From an uncultured Clostridia bacterium (lineage in GTDB: Bacteria; Bacillota; Clostridia; Christensenellales; DTU072): a DNA stretch of 49,594 bases. Both the position numbers and the translations under genes were made by a program. The stretch is from the NCBI GenBank assembly GCA_944349655.1, contig CALVNL010000011.1, forward strand, positions 1 through 49,594. Reading direction: 5' to 3'. This document shows, one piece after another, positions 23,113-32,143 of the stretch. Below the pieces are notes generated by a model. It was given only the letters and a program-made list of their open reading frames with translations. It was not told the DNA's origin and searched no databases. Numbering within the stretch: position 1 is the stretch's first letter; every line of letters begins with the position of its first letter.

Positions 23113-26100
23113 TTACGGCGTGACGACCGCAACGTCAATATATGCCGAATTCAACCAACTTGCGTCTATGTTCCCGTCGGAAACGTAGACGGTGGGACGG
23201 GAAGTGCCGGTGAAAGCCTTTTCGTGCATAACAGAGTCTGCGGCAAGGTTAAGAGCATAAATTTCTTCTAACGAAGCGCAGTTATTGAAAGCTCCTTCGG
23301 CAAGTCCTTTCGTAAGTTCTCCTTCTATTTCTACTTTGGTAACGGCGGACGCCGCTCCGCTTAACGCGTAATCGGTAATTCCCTTGACTTCCGCTCCGAA
23401 TTTTATCGAGGAAAGAACAAGTGTGGTATTATCGTAGTACAGCGTACCGTAATCGTTGGTATAACCGTAACGCTGAAGTCCGTCTATTTCGTAAACGACG
23501 TATTCGCCGTTTATATCCTTATCGAAGTCCGCCATCGCCGCTTCTCTTAAGCCTATGCAAAGCCCGCCGAATACGACCAACCCTGCTCGTGACGCCGAAG
23601 CGAACCACGACGTGGTACTGAACGCTTCCCTGCCTACGTAAGACAATGCGCTTGCGCTTCCGGTAGTTACCGAAGTTATCTTTATGTCGTCCTTAAAAGC
23701 GTACGCGCCTACCGAAACCACCGCCTCGGGCAACACGAAGGAAGTGTCGGAGACGGTATTGACAAGGCTTCCGCAACCTTCGAAAGCGCTTATACCTATG
23801 GATGTCAGCGTATCGGTAAGTCCTACCTCGAAAAGGCGGGAGGCTCCGTAAAAAGCGTAATCGGCTATTCTTACAATTCCCGCAGGAAGAGTGAACGTCG
23901 TGCCTTGCGAAGACGCGGCATAGAGGATAAACGTCCCTGCCGTAGCCGAATACTCTCCGCTTGACGACACGTAATCCTTCTGTTGATAAACGGCTACGTC
24001 GTCCTGCACGGCTAAATATTCGTTTTCGGCGATATAAATATTGTCGAGGAATACGTTACGGAAAGCCCCTTCTTCGATAAACTTAAGACTATCGGGTAAA
24101 GTCACCGTATCTATATCTTTTCCGTGACGGATAAAGGCGTCTTTAAGAATACCGATAACGGGTATCCCCGCGGCGTTGGTTCCGCCGTGATAAGCGGGTA
24201 CCTGTATGTCTATATCGGTTCCGAGCGTGGGCGGCATAGCGTCCTGGTCGTTATAGTTTACGCTGTAGTCGTAATTGTCGAAATCGTTGTATCCGCAACC
24301 GTAAATATCAGAGTTTTCGTACTCCGAAGCCGTCATATAATCCACGACTACCAAAGCTTCCATACTACCGTCGGAAGAGGTAACTTTTTTGAACACCAAA
24401 CCTTCCGAACCCTTCTCTTCGTCCGCCCATTTAGCGTAAAGGGTAATATTTTCGGTGGCTATCCACTCGAAATACATTTCCTTGGAGTTCGGATCGAACG
24501 GCACGGAATAATTTTCGTCCAGATACCAACCTGCAAAACGGTATTTAACCTTGTCGGGGTCGGCTTCCACGTCGTAACCGTAAGCTGAATTGAGATACTT
24601 GAAGCTGTCGCCGTAAGCTTTGTAAAGTCCGCCTGCGTCGTTACAGTTTTCGTCGTCTTGTTCATACTTTTGCGCCTCGGCAAGTTTGTCGGCGTAAGTT
24701 TCCAGCGCGTCAAGGTCGTTTTTCAGTCCCTGCAATTCCCTGCGAATATCGTGATACTCTGCCCAGCTGAGATAATTTGCCGTAAACACCTCTAACGTAA
24801 ATTCACCGTCTTCCCAGGCGTAATCGTAAGAATAAATCTTACTAAGCAACAAACTGAAATTATCTATTTCCGATTGTTTTTCGGCAATGAGCGCATTGAG
24901 GTTATTTACGGCGGTTAGATAATCTCCCGACGGGTCGTATTTTTCAAGTAAGGTCTGATATTGCGGAGTAAGCACGGAATAAACGTTTTCTATAAAAGCC
25001 GCTTTCTCGTACATCTGCTGTCCGAATACCGTGGTGCCGTCTGTTCTGCCTTTGTAGAGCATATCGAGGGTGAATATCGTCCCTGCGGGAAGATTGTATA
25101 TGACGGTATTGGGCTGAACGTCGTGATGCTGCCCGTCAAGAATAGTATCGGTATAAGCTACGGACTGAGTTTTGTCGTAAACCGATAAAGTGTAAGTGGT
25201 CTTACATTCGTAATGGGCGTAATAGAACATATTACGGGTGCGGCTGTCGAGAGAGGTGTATAAAGTCCCCTTGCAACCGTTTCCGTCGGGTTCGTACGGA
25301 AAGTCGTACCAGCCCGAGAAAGTGTAAGTCATATTGTAAGTCTGCCCGTTATAGGTCTGCGTCCTGACGATATTGGACGTGGCGTCGCCGGGAAGAGTAA
25401 AGCGTTCCTCCTCGGTAAGCCCGGCAAATTCCACATTTTTCAGATAAGTACCCGTGGCGAAATCGTATCCGTAATAAACCATTACGTCGTAAGTGCGTAA
25501 ATCGATATCCTCGCAATACAATGCTATATCTGAGGTAATTTCCATACTTTGAGCGTTATCGAACACTACTTCGGAATCGGGCAAAAACGCCGGGGAAGTG
25601 TACCAGGCTATATCCCAGTCGTCGTCGTTACCGCCGTTGAAATATATCGAAGTCCATTCATCCCCTGCCTCTTTCCACCAGGAAACCACGTTGTGGAGAA
25701 GATAATAACTACGCACTTCTTCCCAGGTATCGCCCGCCGCGGAATTGTAATTCGGGTCGTAAAGGGCGAAGTCTTCCAGGTATTTCAAGGTAAATTCCTG
25801 CAAAAGTCCCCAGACAGAATCGGATCCGCTGCGCATAAGTCTGACTTTGTATTCTTTTTTCCAGTAAACGGCACGGACTGTCACGTTGCCTTTAATGGCG
25901 TTGAGATCGCCGTTACGGACGGTGGCTTTTACGTTTCCGTCCTTATCGGTGATGTAGAAAACGGCGGAAGGTTCTATCCCGTCCCTGTTCACGAAAGTTC
26001 CTGTCACGGAGTCCCAGACTTTATTCTGTGAATTGACGAGAATAACTCCGTTTTCGGTTTCGATTTCGTAGCACCATACCGTTTCGTATCCGTAAATGGC

Positions 26101-27345
26101 AGTCGGTTCCTTGAGGTAAAGCTCCTGCGTGAATCCGCTTATCAGAAAATCGCTATTGTAATTGACTATAAAATCCGTCTTTTTATCGCTGTCGGCGTAA
26201 ACTTTTTCGGTATTTACAACGCCGTTTTTCAGATCGTTATAGAAAGGTAAATTGGTTTCGCTTACGATGCCGTCGGAAAGGTCTTCGTTGACGGCCTGAT
26301 ACTGGGTCTTACCGTTATAAATGCTGACTGTGTAGGTGTTTATGACGTGCAATGCCCTTATCTCCACCCTTTCGTCTTTGATTTCGATAAAATCCGAGTC
26401 CTCGGGCCACTCTTCGTAAGTATCGGACTCGTTGCGGTAAACCACCCAACGGGAAGTATGTCCTTCCTGCGTGGGCATAGTGTAACCGTCCAGGAAAAAT
26501 CTCGTACCGTAGTTTACCGTTCTCGGATAAGGCTGAACCAGTCCGGCGTCGTCGGAAGCATAAACTATAACGGTACATTGAACGGTTTCGTAAACGGCTT
26601 CCACCACGACGTCAACGGTTATTTCGTCCAGTCTCGAGCCCGAAGACTGCCACCCGGTAAAACGTAACCCTTCCTTGTCTTCGGGAGCGGGATATTTTCC
26701 CAGATCGGTGATATCTATCCCCGTCCCGTAAACTACTTCGAATTCGTAAAGGATTTCTTCCCCGTCCTTGAAAGTCACGGTGCAACGGCGATTGTCCACC
26801 CATTTAGCGTAGAAATTAGTATTTTGCGTAAGAGTATACGGAGCTATGGCTTTACTGCCCGAAAAATCCTGAGTGGCGTACCACCCGTCGAAAGTATAAC
26901 CTTCCCTCACCGACGGCACGAAATTGGTAATTACCGCAGTCGTTACGGGTTTTACTTCGCTTCCGCCGTTGGAATAGAAAGTCGCGGTATAGACTTTTTC
27001 TTGCCCGGGGTCGATTACCGATATCTGCAAAACCGCTTGTTTCCCGCCGTAGTTTACGGTGACGGTATGTACTCCTGCGGTAAAAAATTTGTTACGGTCG
27101 TCTTCGGAAAGCATTTCGTCGGTAAGAGCGAGCGTTCTCTCTTCTCCGTCGGAATAAACGGCTTTGAAAGTAATTTCCGACAAATCGACGGTTTCTCCGA
27201 GGACGTAGTCTCCGTTATGGGAAGTAAGTATCTCGATTTCTTTGAGATAAACTTCCTCCGCGGAATCGGTGCAGGCGGAAAAAACGCACGCCGAAAGCAC
27301 GATGACCGCTAAAGAAATGACAAACAATAATCTTTTTTTACTCAT
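23113..27345 (-). CDS. large InlB-repeat and leucine-rich-repeat surface lipoprotein
   Basis: A 1410-residue secreted lipoprotein. The signal peptide ends at the lipobox LSAC (Cys20) or FSAC (Cys25). Domains in order: a group 3 bacterial Ig-like domain at about 30-115 (YVLGETVDLSEITFKAVYSDG); InlB B-repeats from about 117 (ATFYSNGGSEVKP, EGYTFDGWYATQDFSG, NFYAKW), several diverged copies to about 800; a predicted helical hairpin at about 805-900 (LIAEKQSEIDNFSLLLSK, LQGLKNDLDALETYADKL); another InlB unit (YRFAGWYLDENYSVPFD, ITLYAKW); and a BspA-type LRR domain at about 1070-1400 (VTLPDSLKFIEEGAFRN, IVRIADYAFYGASRL). It would sit on the cell surface and bind host, glycan or other surface partners. 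It has its own promoter and leads the phosphoglycosyl transferase operon. Binding target unknown. Confidence 0.9.
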   Translation of the reverse strand: MSKKRLLFVISLAVIVLSACVFSACTDSAEEVYLKEIEILTSHNGDYVLGETVDLSEITFKAVYSDGEERTLALTDEMLSEDDRNKFFTAGVHTVTVNYGGKQAVLQISVIDPGQEKVYTATFYSNGGSEVKPVTTAVITNFVPSVREGYTFDGWYATQDFSGSKAIAPYTLTQNTNFYAKWVDNRRCTVTFKDGEEILYEFEVVYGTGIDITDLGKYPAPEDKEGLRFTGWQSSGSRLDEITVDVVVEAVYETVQCTVIVYASDDAGLVQPYPRTVNYGTRFFLDGYTMPTQEGHTSRWVVYRNESDTYEEWPEDSDFIEIKDERVEIRALHVINTYTVSIYNGKTQYQAVNEDLSDGIVSETNLPFYNDLKNGVVNTEKVYADSDKKTDFIVNYNSDFLISGFTQELYLKEPTAIYGYETVWCYEIETENGVILVNSQNKVWDSVTGTFVNRDGIEPSAVFYITDKDGNVKATVRNGDLNAIKGNVTVRAVYWKKEYKVRLMRSGSDSVWGLLQEFTLKYLEDFALYDPNYNSAAGDTWEEVRSYYLLHNVVSWWKEAGDEWTSIYFNGGNDDDWDIAWYTSPAFLPDSEVVFDNAQSMEITSDIALYCEDIDLRTYDVMVYYGYDFATGTYLKNVEFAGLTEEERFTLPGDATSNIVRTQTYNGQTYNMTYTFSGWYDFPYEPDGNGCKGTLYTSLDSRTRNMFYYAHYECKTTYTLSVYDKTQSVAYTDTILDGQHHDVQPNTVIYNLPAGTIFTLDMLYKGRTDGTTVFGQQMYEKAAFIENVYSVLTPQYQTLLEKYDPSGDYLTAVNNLNALIAEKQSEIDNFSLLLSKIYSYDYAWEDGEFTLEVFTANYLSWAEYHDIRRELQGLKNDLDALETYADKLAEAQKYEQDDENCNDAGGLYKAYGDSFKYLNSAYGYDVEADPDKVKYRFAGWYLDENYSVPFDPNSKEMYFEWIATENITLYAKWADEEKGSEGLVFKKVTSSDGSMEALVVVDYMTASEYENSDIYGCGYNDFDNYDYSVNYNDQDAMPPTLGTDIDIQVPAYHGGTNAAGIPVIGILKDAFIRHGKDIDTVTLPDSLKFIEEGAFRNVFLDNIYIAENEYLAVQDDVAVYQQKDYVSSSGEYSATAGTFILYAASSQGTTFTLPAGIVRIADYAFYGASRLFEVGLTDTLTSIGISAFEGCGSLVNTVSDTSFVLPEAVVSVGAYAFKDDIKITSVTTGSASALSYVGREAFSTTSWFASASRAGLVVFGGLCIGLREAAMADFDKDINGEYVVYEIDGLQRYGYTNDYGTLYYDNTTLVLSSIKFGAEVKGITDYALSGAASAVTKVEIEGELTKGLAEGAFNNCASLEEIYALNLAADSVMHEKAFTGTSRPTVYVSDGNIDASWLNSAYIDVAVVTP

Positions 27346-27376
27346 AAATTTACCGCGACAAATTTAATATATAAAT

Positions 27377-27405
27377 ATATTAACATATATATCGGCGTCC
27401 GTCAA
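27377..27405 (-). promoter_or_regulatory. sigma-A-type promoter of the 1410-residue lipoprotein operon
   Basis: On the minus strand TTGACG (27400-27405), a 17-base spacer and TAATAT (27377-27382), 31 bases before the ATG. The -35 begins 16 bases after the stop of the upstream lipoprotein gene. I see no terminator between them, so readthrough from upstream is possible as well. Confidence 0.7.
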
Positions 27406-27421
27406 CGGTCATACCCGAAAC

Positions 27422-29128
27422 TTACTTTTTTATCCAGTAAGCGTAAAGAACGGAGTTTTGATAAAAAGCCTTGGGGAAAGAAAGTTTTTCGCCCGAAAAA
27501 TCCGCTTCGGCAAACCAGCCGCCGAAAACGTATCCTTCTCTTATCGTAACGGGTTCGGAAGGGATAAAAACGGTATAGTAGGCGTCGATTTCCGTCCCGC
27601 CGTTACTTACGAAAGAAATTTCGTACGGAGTGAGAACGACGTCGGACGTATGAATACGGGAAGCGATTTTTCCCCATTCGGAACGGTAAAAGGGTTCCGC
27701 ATTCACGGGAACGTAAATATAAAAATCTCCCTCGGCAAGGAGACCGACGTCGGTATCGGGGGGCGTTCTGGAAGACAAAACAACCGTTTTAAGGTTTTTA
27801 CAAGCGGTAAACGCACTGCCGTCCAGGGTTTCGAGTGAACTTTCCGAAGCAAAAGTTATTTTTTCCACCGTTCCCGTCTCACCTCCGCAAAAAGCATAGG
27901 AAGCGATTTCTTTTACGGTGGACGGCAAAGTCAATTGCTTTAAGCGGCTTGCTCCGTAAAAAGCGTAAGAATCAATTTTTTCCGTGCCTTCGGGTACGGA
28001 AAAACGTTCTCCTTCTTTGGCGGAAGGATATTTTATCAGAACTTTTCCGTCCTTATCGTACAAAATCCCCTCCTTAACGCTGAAAAACGGATTGTTTTTT
28101 ACTTCGAAAGAAAGAAGTTTTTCGGCTTTGACGGGAGGAGTAAAATTTTCGGTAGAGTCGCCGAGAACGAGATTTTCCGTCTGCGCCGACTCGAAAGCGC
28201 CGTCCGCAACCGTCGTCGTCTCGTCGGGAATCGCATAACTGTCGTCGGTTTTGCCCGCAGGATAAATTAGCAAGGTTTCCCTTTCGGAAGTGAACAAAAC
28301 CCCGTTTTGCGAAGAAAAAACTTCTCCCGAAGCGGAAATACTTTCCAAAGAACTCAACGCCGAAAAATTGTTTCCTATCGAAACAAGCGAAGACGGCAAA
28401 GTTACGCTTTTTAACCTTAAAGCGTTTCTAAAAGCGTTGTCGGCAAGATTTTCCGTACCTTCGGGAACGGAAAAAGCGGTGACGTAAGCGGAATTTTTCT
28501 TCAGGGAAACGGGATATTTCAAAAGCGTTTTTCCCCCGTCGGTATACAAAACTCCTTCTTTTGCGTCATAACCGCCCTCCCCTTCGTCGATACGGAAAAA
28601 ACCTTCGAGATTGGGACAGTAATAAAAAGTTTCGCCTAAAGTTGAAAGTTCGGAAGAGAAATAAAATTCTTTCAGAGCGTAATAATCTTTCAAAAAACCG
28701 TCGGACACCTCTTTCACCGGAAGTCCGTCGTGCATAGCCGGCACGACTACGGCGGCGGCGTCGCCGGTATAGGACGTCAAGACGTAACTCTCTCCGGTTT
28801 CGGAAAGCGCAAAAACAAGCTCCTCGTTCCCTTTGTTTATATCGATATATTTTGCGTAAAGCGTAATATCTTTAACGGGTTTATAAGGAAAAACTACTCT
28901 TTTTGAGGAAAAATCCTTGGTTTCGTACCAACCTTCGAAAACGTACCCTTCTTTAGTCGGCACTGGTTGGGAAATAATTTCGTCGGTAAAAATCGATGGG
29001 ATGTTCTTTCCCCCGTCGGTAAAAAAAGCTACCGAAAATTCCGTCGGCGCGCTTCGTTCGGAACACGCAGCCGACATACAAGTAAGGACGATTATGAAAA
29101 CGATAAAAATCAATCCTCGTTTCTTCAT
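27422..29128 (-). CDS. InlB-repeat and leucine-rich-repeat lipoprotein
   Basis: A 568-residue lipoprotein with signal peptide MKKRGLIFIVFIIVLTCMSA and lipidated Cys22 (MSAAC). One InlB B-repeat at about 32-95 (VAFFTDGGKNIPS, EGYVFEGWYETKDFSSK, ITLYAKYID) is followed by a run of BspA-type LRRs at about 115-480 (NLADNAFRNALRLKSVTLPS, EKIDSYAFYGASRLKQLTLP). A second InlB unit closes the protein (ISFVSNGGTEIDAYY, GGWFAEADFSGEKL). It shares the architecture, though shorter, of the 1410-residue protein next door, so the two look like paralogues. The start overlaps the stop of the TPR gene as ATGA, placing it at the end of the pgsA-valS-HAD-hslO-TPR run. Confidence 0.9.
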   Translation of the reverse strand: MKKRGLIFIVFIIVLTCMSAACSERSAPTEFSVAFFTDGGKNIPSIFTDEIISQPVPTKEGYVFEGWYETKDFSSKRVVFPYKPVKDITLYAKYIDINKGNEELVFALSETGESYVLTSYTGDAAAVVVPAMHDGLPVKEVSDGFLKDYYALKEFYFSSELSTLGETFYYCPNLEGFFRIDEGEGGYDAKEGVLYTDGGKTLLKYPVSLKKNSAYVTAFSVPEGTENLADNAFRNALRLKSVTLPSSLVSIGNNFSALSSLESISASGEVFSSQNGVLFTSERETLLIYPAGKTDDSYAIPDETTTVADGAFESAQTENLVLGDSTENFTPPVKAEKLLSFEVKNNPFFSVKEGILYDKDGKVLIKYPSAKEGERFSVPEGTEKIDSYAFYGASRLKQLTLPSTVKEIASYAFCGGETGTVEKITFASESSLETLDGSAFTACKNLKTVVLSSRTPPDTDVGLLAEGDFYIYVPVNAEPFYRSEWGKIASRIHTSDVVLTPYEISFVSNGGTEIDAYYTVFIPSEPVTIREGYVFGGWFAEADFSGEKLSFPKAFYQNSVLYAYWIKK

Positions 29129-30648
29129 GAAAGTTTTAAGGTAGTCAGGGCGTATTTTTTCATAAATAAAAACATTATTTCGTCGGGTACGCCCATACTG
29201 CGCATAAATAAGTCGGTATCGGTATTTACTTTCACTTTAAGACAATAATTGGCAAGACACATTGCTGTAGCTTCGCTTAAATCTTCTTCGTCCACGTCGA
29301 ACATATCCGAAAGCCTTTTTACCAGCATCGACAGGAGCGAACATTTGAGCGGAATATAGATATCGGTAAAAAGAAGTATCTCCACGCATTTTCTGTAAAC
29401 GGCTTCCCATTTCGAAGAAACTCTGCGGTGAATTTTGGTGACGGTGGCATATGTCGCGTAATTTTCGGTAAGTAAAACTATCTCCCCTTCGTATCCCGTT
29501 TCAAGCAGTTTTTTTACGACGGCTTCTTTTATCCTTATCGACGGCCAGTCCGATCTCAAAACCTCTTTCAACGCCTCGATAAGTGCGGGACGGGAGGGAA
29601 GTTTGGTTATCGAACTTATGACTTTCAATACCTTGTCGGTATGCCCCACTTTGCAAAAATCACTGAAAAGTTTTGCGTTTTCGGTATCCATTTCAGGAAT
29701 TTTCAGTACCTGCAACAGCGTTTTCGCGACAGAATCGATGAATTTAACCGACATATAACCATACAAGTGAAAGTCGTCCAGGCTGTCCGAATCTATATAA
29801 CGGGAAATAACCGTGACAGGCGCGCCTATAACGGAATAAGCGGCTTTATACAGTCCGAGGTATTTGTTTTTTTCGCCTTCGTCGCCTTTGATTTTGGATA
29901 TCGCCGCCATATAATAAAGGGACTCTTCGTCGGTAGCGTAAACGGACAGAACTTTAGTAAAAAACTTTTCCGCAACGGGTATAAGTCCGCAACGGTAATA
30001 AGCTTCCCCGGCGGTTTTCAAAACCACGGGGTCTTCGTCGTCCAACAAAAGGGTCACTCCCTCCAACGCCACGCGGCGGGTATTTCTGCCCGATTTCAGC
30101 ATCGTATAAAGAAAATCCGCCCTGAAGGGAGCGTTGATGATAACGTTCATCATAAACACGCCGAATTCGTCGAGGTCGAAAGCGTTGTCGCTTCGCGAGG
30201 CTTCGTCCAAAGCGGCGCATACGTCTTCCATTAAATCGAGATTGGGACGGAGTTTGGCAAGAGCTGCCGCGGCGGCGCGGTAATTCCTCTCCCGTATCAG
30301 GTTCTGCACCCGACAATATTCCAGATACTCGTCGTATAAAGGAGCTTCTTCCTCGTAATAATCGTTATATTTTTTCTGCATTTTTACGGGAATTTTTTCA
30401 AACGACTCTTTAGAGGAAACAGCCAGATCCCTTGCCAGAATTTCCACCATGGCTCCGCCGTTTTCCACCCTGCGGAAACATTCGAAAAACATTGAGTTTA
30501 CGAGATGTCTTTCTTTATCCGAATCGGCTTTTTCCATAGCTTCGTTCAAGTTTATGCTCGCCACTACGTAATCCCCTTCGTCGATGGCTTTTTTAGCATA
30601 ATCTATGAGCTTAAAAAAATCCGTCCTTAATTCTATTATTTCTCCCAT
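29125..30648 (-). CDS. TPR-like cytoplasmic protein of unknown function
   Basis: A 507-residue soluble, mostly helical protein without a signal peptide. TPR-like helix pairs are visible at the start (FFKLIDYAKKAIDEGDYVVA, INLNEAMEKADSDKERH), at about 90-130 (RNYRAAAAALAKLRP), and in the middle (LKTAGEAYYRCGLIPVAEKF, LSVYATDEESLYYMAAI). The last 200 residues are helical but not clearly repetitive. I do not recognise a named family. It overlaps hslO by 13 bases and the lipoprotein by 4 bases, so its translation is tied to both. A scaffold or adaptor role is suggested only by fold. Confidence 0.75.
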   Translation of the reverse strand: MGEIIELRTDFFKLIDYAKKAIDEGDYVVASINLNEAMEKADSDKERHLVNSMFFECFRRVENGGAMVEILARDLAVSSKESFEKIPVKMQKKYNDYYEEEAPLYDEYLEYCRVQNLIRERNYRAAAAALAKLRPNLDLMEDVCAALDEASRSDNAFDLDEFGVFMMNVIINAPFRADFLYTMLKSGRNTRRVALEGVTLLLDDEDPVVLKTAGEAYYRCGLIPVAEKFFTKVLSVYATDEESLYYMAAISKIKGDEGEKNKYLGLYKAAYSVIGAPVTVISRYIDSDSLDDFHLYGYMSVKFIDSVAKTLLQVLKIPEMDTENAKLFSDFCKVGHTDKVLKVISSITKLPSRPALIEALKEVLRSDWPSIRIKEAVVKKLLETGYEGEIVLLTENYATYATVTKIHRRVSSKWEAVYRKCVEILLFTDIYIPLKCSLLSMLVKRLSDMFDVDEEDLSEATAMCLANYCLKVKVNTDTDLFMRSMGVPDEIMFLFMKKYALTTLKLS

Positions 30649-31499
30649 AATTTATCCAGTTCCTCTTTTCCGTAAACGTATTTCTTTTCGCAAAAATGGC
30701 ATACGGCTTCTATATATCCCCTTTCGGCGAGGATTTCTTCACATTCTTGTTTCCCGATGCCCTTTATCATCGAGTCTATTTTTTCCTGCGAACAGTTGCA
30801 ACGCAGGGTCAGGTCTTCCTCTGCGTAAAGCTCGGCGTCGAGATGGGAAAAATAAAAATCGTAAATTCCTTTTACGCCTTTTTCGGCTACGAGGTCGCTG
30901 ACGTTTGAAAAGTTGGTCATTACGTCTTCGAGAATAAACAGCATATCTTCCGTTATCCCGGGTAACGCCTCTACCACCACTCCGCCTGCGGCTATACAGC
31001 CGTTTTTATCCACTTTTACGCCGAAAGCCGCGGTGTTCTTTATTCCTTCGCTGACGAGAAGATACTTTGCGAAATCTTCGGCTATCTCTCCGCTCACGAG
31101 TTCGCACCGCCCTACGTACGGCTCTTTCAGTCCGAGGTCTTTTATGACGGTTATAAACCCGTCTTTTCCCACGCCGCCGCCTACGTCGAGGTGTCCGTCC
31201 GCCCGAAGCGGAAGATCGACCGACGCATTGTCGACGTATCCTCTCAAAGCGTGATCGCCGCCTGCTATTACTATGCTGCCCAGAGGGCCTCCGCCGTTTA
31301 CCGTAATACTGAAAGTGTCCGAGGGAGATTTCAGATTGGCGCAGACGTACGCGCCCATAGTGAGCGACCTGCCCAAAGCCGCCGTCGCCAGCGGCGAAAG
31401 CGAGTGTATCTTTATCTCTTCGTTTACCATATCCGTCACGTCGATGAACGCGGCTCTGGCAAATCCTCCGAAAAGTCCTGTTTTTATAATTTTATTCAA
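30636..31499 (-). CDS. hslO: Hsp33 redox-activated chaperone
   Basis: HslO (Hsp33), a cytosolic holdase chaperone that turns on when its zinc site is oxidised. At 287 residues it has the normal length. The N-terminal substrate-binding domain contains NGGGPLGSIVIAG and the typical RGYVDN. The C-terminal redox switch has all four zinc cysteines: C-x-C in LRCNCSQEK near residue 233 and C-x2-C in VCHFCEKKY near 267. It overlaps the HAD gene by 4 bases (ATGA) and the TPR gene by 13. Together with groESL it is one of two chaperone loci in the window, but it is not under a CIRCE box. Confidence 0.95.
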   Translation of the reverse strand: MNKIIKTGLFGGFARAAFIDVTDMVNEEIKIHSLSPLATAALGRSLTMGAYVCANLKSPSDTFSITVNGGGPLGSIVIAGGDHALRGYVDNASVDLPLRADGHLDVGGGVGKDGFITVIKDLGLKEPYVGRCELVSGEIAEDFAKYLLVSEGIKNTAAFGVKVDKNGCIAAGGVVVEALPGITEDMLFILEDVMTNFSNVSDLVAEKGVKGIYDFYFSHLDAELYAEEDLTLRCNCSQEKIDSMIKGIGKQECEEILAERGYIEAVCHFCEKKYVYGKEELDKLWEK

Positions 31500-32143
31500 T
31501 TCAATTCTCCTATAAGCGAAGGAATTTGCTCGGCTTTATCTGCAAAAAATGCTATTCCCTCGCGGTATTTTCCGAAATCTTCCTTCCTGCCGAATCCGTA
31601 ATTTACGATACCTGTTTTTATCCCGCATTCCGCCGCTCCTTCGGCGTCGAAAACGGTATCTCCTATCAGTATGCTTTCTTCTTTGGAAATTCCGCACTCG
31701 GAAAACAAGGCTTCCAACACTTCCGCCTTATGCATACGATCCACTGCGTTATTGCCGTAGATTGCGTCGAAGTAATCGGCAACGTTCATCAGTTCGAGAA
31801 TGGTTTTCGCCACGGGTTCGGACTTGGAAGTTGCGACAAACAACCGTTTCCCTTGTCTTTTCAATTCCCTTAAAGCCTCGGTTATGCCGTCGTAAAGAAC
31901 GTTGGTAGCGGAAAGGTCAACCGTCAGGTAAATTGCCCTGAAACGGTCGGCTGCTTCCTTGAAGCCGTCGGTAAGAAACCTCTTCATCGTGGTTTCCACC
32001 GGCGGACCGATAAGTTTTCTTCTCTCTTCTTGCGGCGGCATCTCGAGTCCTAATTCGGAAAACAGTTGTTCGTAAACGGTGTAAATACATTTACTGCTGT
32101 CTATAAGCGTGCCGTCCAGGTCGAATAATACGTTTTTTATCAT
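31496..32143 (-). CDS. HAD-family phosphatase (phosphoglycolate phosphatase-like)
   Basis: HAD-superfamily hydrolase of 215 residues with a four-helix cap (subclass I), of the Gph/PpaX group. Motif I is FDLDGTLIDSS with the nucleophile Asp, motif II VATSKS, and motif IV IGDTVFDAEGA. The substrate may be phosphoglycolate, pyrophosphate or another small phosphate ester; the sequence does not decide. It starts in a TAATG overlap with the valS stop and its own stop overlaps hslO as ATGA, so it belongs to the tight pgsA-valS-HAD-hslO run. Confidence 0.9.
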   Translation of the reverse strand: MIKNVLFDLDGTLIDSSKCIYTVYEQLFSELGLEMPPQEERRKLIGPPVETTMKRFLTDGFKEAADRFRAIYLTVDLSATNVLYDGITEALRELKRQGKRLFVATSKSEPVAKTILELMNVADYFDAIYGNNAVDRMHKAEVLEALFSECGISKEESILIGDTVFDAEGAAECGIKTGIVNYGFGRKEDFGKYREGIAFFADKAEQIPSLIGELN

